From: Spirochaetia bacterium
Lineage (GTDB): Bacteria; Spirochaetota; Spirochaetia; Treponematales; Breznakiellaceae
DNA: 18,139 bases
NCBI GenBank assembly: GCA_025997755.1
Contig: BNVA01000021.1
Location: 1 to 18,139, forward strand
Reading direction: 5' to 3'
In this document: positions 13,579 through 18,139 of the stretch, piece by piece
Layout: each line of letters starts with the position of its first letter
Position numbering within the stretch: position 1 is the first letter of the stretch
Made by a program: the position numbers and the translations under genes
Notes under the pieces: model-generated
What the model saw: only the letters and a program-made list of their open reading frames with translations
What the model was told of the DNA's origin: nothing
Database searches by the model: none

Positions 13579-16296
13579 ATGTCGGAAGTTTTATTAAAGA
13601 ATGTTCAAAATATGCTGAACGAAGAAAAATTCACAAGGGCTACGTTGAGTAACTATTCTATTGACAAATTCAAAGAGTTTGATATTTTACTTGACGAGGC
13701 AAAAGAAAAACAGGCGCTGACGGAGCTTAAAAAACTTTGCGACGAACACCTTAGTCATACAAAAAACAGTATTATTGCCGTTTATTTTTCCGGTATTGCC
13801 GCGCTTTCACAACAGATAATAGACGATGCGGTTCTGATCAACCTTGTAAGTATCTTTGTTGATAATAAAAAAATCAACATAGTCCGCTATCTATGCGAGC
13901 GTATCCTTGATTTTGGTGAAGCGAAGTTTGCGTTACGTACATTATCCGACTGTTACAAGAACGATAACGAAGAAGAAAAAATAATTGATGTTTGGAAGCG
14001 GCTTGTAAAAGTTGACAGCGAAGAAGCCGAGATAACTAAGCTCTTGGCAGAGCGCGCGGAAAAACTAGGCGATACGGACGAAGCTGTTGATTACTACAAA
14101 AAAGCCCTTCACCGTTATATCAACAAACAACTGTTTACAAATGTACGCGAGATATGGCTTAAACTCATTGAGTATCACCCGGAGGATATAGATTTCTTTT
14201 TGCACGTTCAAACAAAGGTTGCAAAAAACATCACTCAGGATAAAGCTGCCATACTTTTAAAAGATGTTTACGATTCCTGCAAAAAACGCGGCGATATTGA
14301 TACGGCGATCACAATTTTAAAAATCATACTAAACTATGATGAACGCGATAATAATGCCCGTAAAGAAATTACCGAATGTTACCGGCAAAAATACGCGAAT
14401 CACAGCCAGTTGGAAGATTGTATAAAGGTTTCAAACCTTACCCAAAATTGGCGCAATGTTCACGAAGCAATTCAGGACTTTGAAAAACACATAGCCTTTG
14501 ATAAGGGAAATTTTGTTTTCCACAGAACATGGGGAGCCGGGCGTATAGCGAAGCTGGAAGGCGACACTATTGTAATAGATTTTGCCAAACACCGCGGACA
14601 TTCAATGTCGCTCAAAATGGCGGTTGACGCCCTGCAAACCCTTGATAAAAATCATATTTGGGTTCTTAAAGCCACAATGACAAAAGAAAAACTGCACGAC
14701 AAAATAAAGACAGATGTCGCGTGGGCATTAAAAACAATTATTAAAAGTTTTGGTAATTATTACAGCTTAAAACAAATAAAAGCGGAATTAGTTCCGCAAG
14801 TGCTTACATCCGGCGAATGGACGTCATGGAATGTTAAGGCAAAAGAAATACTCACCACAGACCCGTCATTCGGAGTAAGCACCGAGAATATTGATATATG
14901 GACTGTAAGAGAACATCCGATAGAGGAAGAAGAAAAACGCTACAACGAATTCAAAGCGGAAAAGAAATTCTACAAGCGTGTTGAAATAATCAGAAAACTT
15001 GCAGACCTAACTTCAGACGACGGCGATTCCGAATATTTTAAAGAGGCGCTTGGATTTTTTCACGGCTTCCTAAAAAGTTATAGTCAAACAACCGATTATG
15101 ATTATGTAGTTTCATCATATTTGATACTAAAAAATCTGGCGGCAAAGTTTCCGTTTATTGCATCTCAGCTTCAACTGAATTTCCTTAACATTTTTGATAC
15201 TATAGAAAATGTAAGCGAACTTTTTATGAATATTAAAGACGATGAACTGCGCAGGGATTTTCTTAACCAAATAAAACTTTTTGTAAGCGGCTGGCAGTCA
15301 ATTTACATAAAACTTTTTTCCTATGCGGCGTCTATCTCGCAAAAGGATATGCCGTTGTTTATCATCGACACCCTAAAAAAAGAAAACCGCGAAGATAAAA
15401 TTATCTCTTTGATCAAGGATTGTTTTGAAAACTATAAAGATAACCGCGAAGCGGTCGTATGGTTTTACAAGAATTATCAGGACGATCCTGTCTTTGCAAA
15501 AGCGGATTTAAGCGAGAAAAAAATAATCATCGCTCTTATACACATCTTGGATGTTACATACCGCGAAATCGACAATAATAGAAATACCACGGAAAATAAA
15601 AAGATCAACAAACAGGTACACAACATATTATTTAAAGAAAATATTTTAAACAATTGTATAGATAACACAGACAGCGAAACGATCATTCGTATTTGGACAT
15701 TGCTGGAAGATGTCGCGGATTTGGATCCGGCGGATAAACTTAAAATAAAAACACGCATAGAAGAAAATGGGCACGACTTAAAGAATTATTCAGGCGTACA
15801 GCAAAAAGAAGTTGTCTCCCGCAAACTTATCGTTACCATGGCAAAGTATCAGGAAAAGCAAAAACAACTTTCGCACATCATGGAAGAAGAAGTACCGGCG
15901 AATTCAAAAGAAATTGCCTTTGCACTTTCATTGGGCGACTTGCGCGAAAACGCGGAATACAAAGCCGCAAAAGAAAAACAGGAGCTTTTGAACAGTACCG
16001 TAGCAAAATTAAAAGACGAAATAGACAGAGCGCAGTTGTTTGATCCGGCAACGCTGACGACTAACCGCGCTTCGTTTGGAACTATTGTTACACTTGCGAA
16101 TGAAAGCACCGGAGCCGATGAGATCTACACGCTCCTTGGACCATGGGAATCGGATCCCGATAACAAGGTTATCTCTTATATGTCTCCATTCGGCGCTGCA
16201 ATTTTCAACAAACGCATAGGCGATAAATTTGAATTCTCCATGAACGAAGGAAAAACAAACTATACCGTAAAAGAGATAAACAAAGCCGTGTTATAA
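13579..16296 (+). CDS. greA: GreA transcript-cleavage factor with large helical N-terminal extension
   Basis: A 905-residue protein, nearly six times the length of ordinary GreA (158 residues in E. coli). The last 158 residues (about 748-905) are a full GreA: an N-terminal coiled coil with the acidic tip GDLRENAEYKAAKE (D787, E790), which enters the RNA polymerase secondary channel and supports cleavage of backtracked RNA, then the FKBP-like C-terminal domain (FGTIVTL to the end). Residues 1-740 are alpha-helical with TPR-like units (for example about 155-180). A small beta insert, HRTWGAGRIAKLEGDTIVID (315-334), recalls the WGxG-type beta barrel of CarD-like RNA polymerase-binding domains. 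Long GreA fusions are known from spirochaetes and Chlamydia. The extension's role is unknown. A ribosome site (TAGGAG) lies 8 nt before the ATG. Confidence 0.93.
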   Translation: MSEVLLKNVQNMLNEEKFTRATLSNYSIDKFKEFDILLDEAKEKQALTELKKLCDEHLSHTKNSIIAVYFSGIAALSQQIIDDAVLINLVSIFVDNKKINIVRYLCERILDFGEAKFALRTLSDCYKNDNEEEKIIDVWKRLVKVDSEEAEITKLLAERAEKLGDTDEAVDYYKKALHRYINKQLFTNVREIWLKLIEYHPEDIDFFLHVQTKVAKNITQDKAAILLKDVYDSCKKRGDIDTAITILKIILNYDERDNNARKEITECYRQKYANHSQLEDCIKVSNLTQNWRNVHEAIQDFEKHIAFDKGNFVFHRTWGAGRIAKLEGDTIVIDFAKHRGHSMSLKMAVDALQTLDKNHIWVLKATMTKEKLHDKIKTDVAWALKTIIKSFGNYYSLKQIKAELVPQVLTSGEWTSWNVKAKEILTTDPSFGVSTENIDIWTVREHPIEEEEKRYNEFKAEKKFYKRVEIIRKLADLTSDDGDSEYFKEALGFFHGFLKSYSQTTDYDYVVSSYLILKNLAAKFPFIASQLQLNFLNIFDTIENVSELFMNIKDDELRRDFLNQIKLFVSGWQSIYIKLFSYAASISQKDMPLFIIDTLKKENREDKIISLIKDCFENYKDNREAVVWFYKNYQDDPVFAKADLSEKKIIIALIHILDVTYREIDNNRNTTENKKINKQVHNILFKENILNNCIDNTDSETIIRIWTLLEDVADLDPADKLKIKTRIEENGHDLKNYSGVQQKEVVSRKLIVTMAKYQEKQKQLSHIMEEEVPANSKEIAFALSLGDLRENAEYKAAKEKQELLNSTVAKLKDEIDRAQLFDPATLTTNRASFGTIVTLANESTGADEIYTLLGPWESDPDNKVISYMSPFGAAIFNKRIGDKFEFSMNEGKTNYTVKEINKAVL

Positions 16297-16315
16297 CACC
16301 GGCTGGAAGCAAGTG

Positions 16316-16343
16316 TAAACTGTTTAGTAAAATCTGCCGATAA
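16316..16343 (+). promoter_or_regulatory. Sigma-28-like promoter before the vWA gene
   Basis: TAAACTGT (16316-16323) matches 6 of 8 bases of the sigma-28 -35 TAAAGTTT. A perfect GCCGATAA lies at 16336-16343. The gap is 12 nt against a usual 11. Six nt separate the box from the ATG at 16350. This is the best sigma-28 match in the window. Confidence 0.6.
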
Positions 16344-16349
16344 TGGTGT

Positions 16350-17465
16350 ATGAAGTCTAATGTCTTTGCGTTGGCGCTGTCAGCATTTTTACTTACAATT
16401 CCTCTTGCCGCCCAAGACCTTTCTTTAACCTCAAACGATATTTGGATCTCTCAGGGCGCGGACGGCGGGTTTCATCTTTTTATAAGAAAAAAAAATAATA
16501 TAAATTCCATTTTGTTAGTTGAGACTGCAAAAGACCCAAGCTATCAGGAGGATAATTACGCATACCGTACCGCAGAATGGAATGCGATTAACGGAAATGA
16601 ACTGCGGATATTAGACGGCAGAATAATCCCGCCGCAAGATCATGTTTATTCTTTGATAGATTCTACGCCTGAATATCTTGAAGCGTTAGGTATAGAGGTA
16701 TTCCATATTTATATACCGTATATTATTGAGTACGGTTACGCATGGACACGTAACGGCGAGGTTTATGTAGGCGATGGTACATATTTTAATATACGCGCTT
16801 TTAATTTGCCTTACGCCGATTACCGGGGGGCTTTTCAAGACAATTCTTTTGTTTTGGAAATAACGCAGGAACCATTACTCGGACCCGCAGAGGATAATTA
16901 TATGCCGGACACGGTAGATGCTTATAAAACAATATCCGAAACAACAGGCGGTATACTGCTAAGTTCGCGTGGCCCTTCCGATCTTATTGAAACGATAAAA
17001 GAAATTCTGCTTACGAAAAGAGGCAGCAATTTAGACCTTGTATTTTGTATTGATACAACCGCCAGTATGGAAAATGATATTGAACCTGTAAAAAAGCAAC
17101 TGACCGCAACTCTGGAAGAATTATCCGGGAATTATAAAAGTTTTCGCATTGGTTTTGTGTTTTTTAAAGATTATCTTGATGAGTACATTACCCGTGTTTT
17201 TGCGTTCAACAGTGATATGAAGATCATACAACGTACGCTGAACAGTATTAAAACGCGCGGCGGGCGGGACATACCGGAAGCAGTGTACGAAAGCCTATTT
17301 GATGCCGCCGTTAAGTTTCCTTGGTCGGCAGATGAAAGAAATATTATATTGATTGGCGATGCGCCGCCTCATCCGCGCCCGCGCGGAAAGATAACTAAGG
17401 AAAAGGCTCTAAACGCCGCACTTGAACAGAACATAAAGATAAATGCTATAATTCTTCCGCAATGA
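16350..17465 (+). CDS. Secreted von Willebrand factor A domain protein
   Basis: A 371-residue exported protein. Residues 1-22 are a Sec signal peptide (NVFALALSAFLLTIPLAAQ, probable cut after AAQ or AA), without a lipobox Cys. Residues 25-175 are a beta-rich region of no recognised family. The vWA domain fills about 228-371: MIDAS motif DTTASM (235-240; the DxTxS form, Thr in the third place), the GGRDIPEAVYESL segment (304-316) and the strand IILIGDAPPHP (332-342). That set matches the DTTGSM/GDxPEA subgroup of bacterial and hemicentin-like vWA domains, which bind a divalent metal and protein ligands. The stop overlaps the next ATG by 4 bp (ATGA), suggesting coupling with shikimate kinase although the functions differ. 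The ligand is unknown. Confidence 0.88.
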   Translation: MKSNVFALALSAFLLTIPLAAQDLSLTSNDIWISQGADGGFHLFIRKKNNINSILLVETAKDPSYQEDNYAYRTAEWNAINGNELRILDGRIIPPQDHVYSLIDSTPEYLEALGIEVFHIYIPYIIEYGYAWTRNGEVYVGDGTYFNIRAFNLPYADYRGAFQDNSFVLEITQEPLLGPAEDNYMPDTVDAYKTISETTGGILLSSRGPSDLIETIKEILLTKRGSNLDLVFCIDTTASMENDIEPVKKQLTATLEELSGNYKSFRIGFVFFKDYLDEYITRVFAFNSDMKIIQRTLNSIKTRGGRDIPEAVYESLFDAAVKFPWSADERNIILIGDAPPHPRPRGKITKEKALNAALEQNIKINAIILPQ

Positions 17466-18019
17466 CCCAAGAAGAAAAAGAAAATAATAAGATTATTCTG
17501 CTAACCGGACCAAAACATTCAGGCAAAACAAGTACCGCACGCCTATTGAGCTGGGAGCTTGGGGTGGAATATTTTGATACCGACTCCATTATTGAAAAAC
17601 AAAACAATAAAACAGTCCGCGAGCTTTACAGAGAAAGTATAGAGTTATTTAAGGAAGCAGAACTAAATGCGTTAAAGACTATTTTATCTTCACACAACAA
17701 TGACCGGATCATTGTTGCGGCAGGCGGAGGTTTAATAGATAACGAAACAGCGATTAACATATTAAAACACAATCCGCAAATTGTTTTTATTTATCTTGAA
17801 GTTGAAGCCGAGACCGCATGGCGGCGTATACTTACAAATGCAAAAAGGATAGGCAGGCTTCCCGCGTTTCTTGAAGGAGCAAATGCAAAAGAAAAACATA
17901 CTGCTTTACATAAAAGACGAAGCGCGGCATATAAAGAATGTGCAGACATTACGATCTCCACCGGCAATAAAAGTATAGAAAATATAGTTAAGGAAATAAA
18001 ATGTACAATTCCGCTATAA
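17462..18019 (+). CDS. aroK: Shikimate kinase
   Basis: A 185-residue P-loop kinase that phosphorylates shikimate at the 3-hydroxyl in chorismate synthesis. Walker A is GPKHSGKT (16-23). FDTDSIIE (38-45) supplies the metal and shikimate Asp (D41). AAGGG (86-90) is the shikimate-binding Gly triplet, IGRLPAFLEGA (130-140) the LID with R132, and HKRRSAAYKECAD (150-162) the C-terminal Arg/Tyr motif. The FRxxE shikimate motif reads FKEAE, so Lys64 replaces the usual Arg, a conservative but notable change. The gene overlaps both neighbours, with its ATG inside the vWA stop and the next start 19 bp before its own stop. Confidence 0.9.
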   Translation: MTQEEKENNKIILLTGPKHSGKTSTARLLSWELGVEYFDTDSIIEKQNNKTVRELYRESIELFKEAELNALKTILSSHNNDRIIVAAGGGLIDNETAINILKHNPQIVFIYLEVEAETAWRRILTNAKRIGRLPAFLEGANAKEKHTALHKRRSAAYKECADITISTGNKSIENIVKEIKCTIPL

Positions 18020-18139
18020 TGCCTCTGCTCATAGCTGTTATAAGCGGCGGCGCAACAGGTTATATTACAAATTCAATAGCCGTAAGTATGCTGTTTAAAA
18101 AAATATTTAAACGCTGGGGCGGCGTAATTGAGGATAACT
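18001..18139 (+). CDS. DUF445 membrane protein, partial (5' end only)
   Basis: The start ATG 18001 has AAGGA 8 nt upstream and lies inside the end of aroK. The 46 visible residues contain a membrane helix, IMPLLIAVISGGATGYITNS, and then IAVSMLFKK, the GxxxGYxTNxxAVxMLF signature that opens DUF445/YheB-type proteins. These are inner-membrane proteins of unknown function. The gene continues beyond the window. Confidence 0.8.
   Translation, partial: MYNSAIMPLLIAVISGGATGYITNSIAVSMLFKKIFKRWGGVIEDN

Noticed and set aside
1..18139. CRISPR array, tRNA, rRNA, IS element or prophage
   Set aside because: No regular spaced repeats, tRNA-like cloverleaf, transposase or phage gene was seen on reading.

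Overview
The window is chromosomal DNA of a spirochaete, most likely a Treponema of the gut or rumen type. This is inferred from gene content, not from a marker gene. The clues are: a GreA transcription factor carried on a roughly 740-residue N-terminal extension; several treponeme-style TPR proteins; a cell-shape operon with an M23 peptidase and a bactofilin followed by YaaR and RicT/YaaT; a secreted lipoprotein with a relaxed lipobox; and, upstream of several genes, boxes matching the flagellar sigma-28 -10 element GCCGATAA. No rRNA, tRNA, CRISPR array, IS element or prophage gene was seen.

Layout. Positions 1-606 (minus) hold the 5' part of a lipoprotein gene that runs off the left edge. 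A small XRE-type repressor (846-1163, plus) lies divergently from it, with a 16-bp perfect palindrome between them. Positions 6569 down to 1187 form one tightly packed minus-strand operon of six genes: M23 peptidase, bactofilin, YaaR, RicT/YaaT, a LarA-like nickel-pincer racemase and a MoeA-like molybdopterin-binding protein. Gene ends overlap or nearly touch throughout, and the last two junctions are 4-bp ATGA overlaps. A pyridoxal kinase gene (6674-7528, plus) faces a membrane-anchored TPR protein (7546-8922, minus), and the debranching enzyme glgX (8993-11134, plus) diverges from that TPR gene. A PIN-domain toxin-antitoxin pair (11146-11729, minus) sits between glgX and rpe (11839-12483, minus). 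The right third is on the plus strand: a cytosolic TPR protein, the greA fusion, then a secreted vWA protein, shikimate kinase and a DUF445 membrane protein cut by the right edge. These last three genes overlap one another.

How it fits together. The left operon mixes envelope and shape functions (peptidoglycan hydrolase plus bactofilin scaffold) with regulators (YaaR, RicT) and two metal or cofactor enzymes of unknown substrate. Most remaining genes are housekeeping: B6 salvage, glycogen breakdown, pentose phosphate, transcript cleavage and the aromatic pathway.

The most interesting signal is regulatory. Four genes are each preceded by a correctly oriented [G/A]CCGATAA box. In three of them exactly 6 nt separate the box from the ATG and there is no convincing Shine-Dalgarno, which predicts leaderless transcripts possibly made by sigma-28. 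The pyridoxal kinase gene shows the same geometry with a sigma-70-like promoter. Second in interest is the coupling of a nickel-pincer-type racemase to a molybdopterin-binding-fold protein with a four-cysteine tail, without larB, larC or larE nearby. Third is a degenerate Mrr-nuclease-like domain that may form the C-terminus of the membrane TPR protein.
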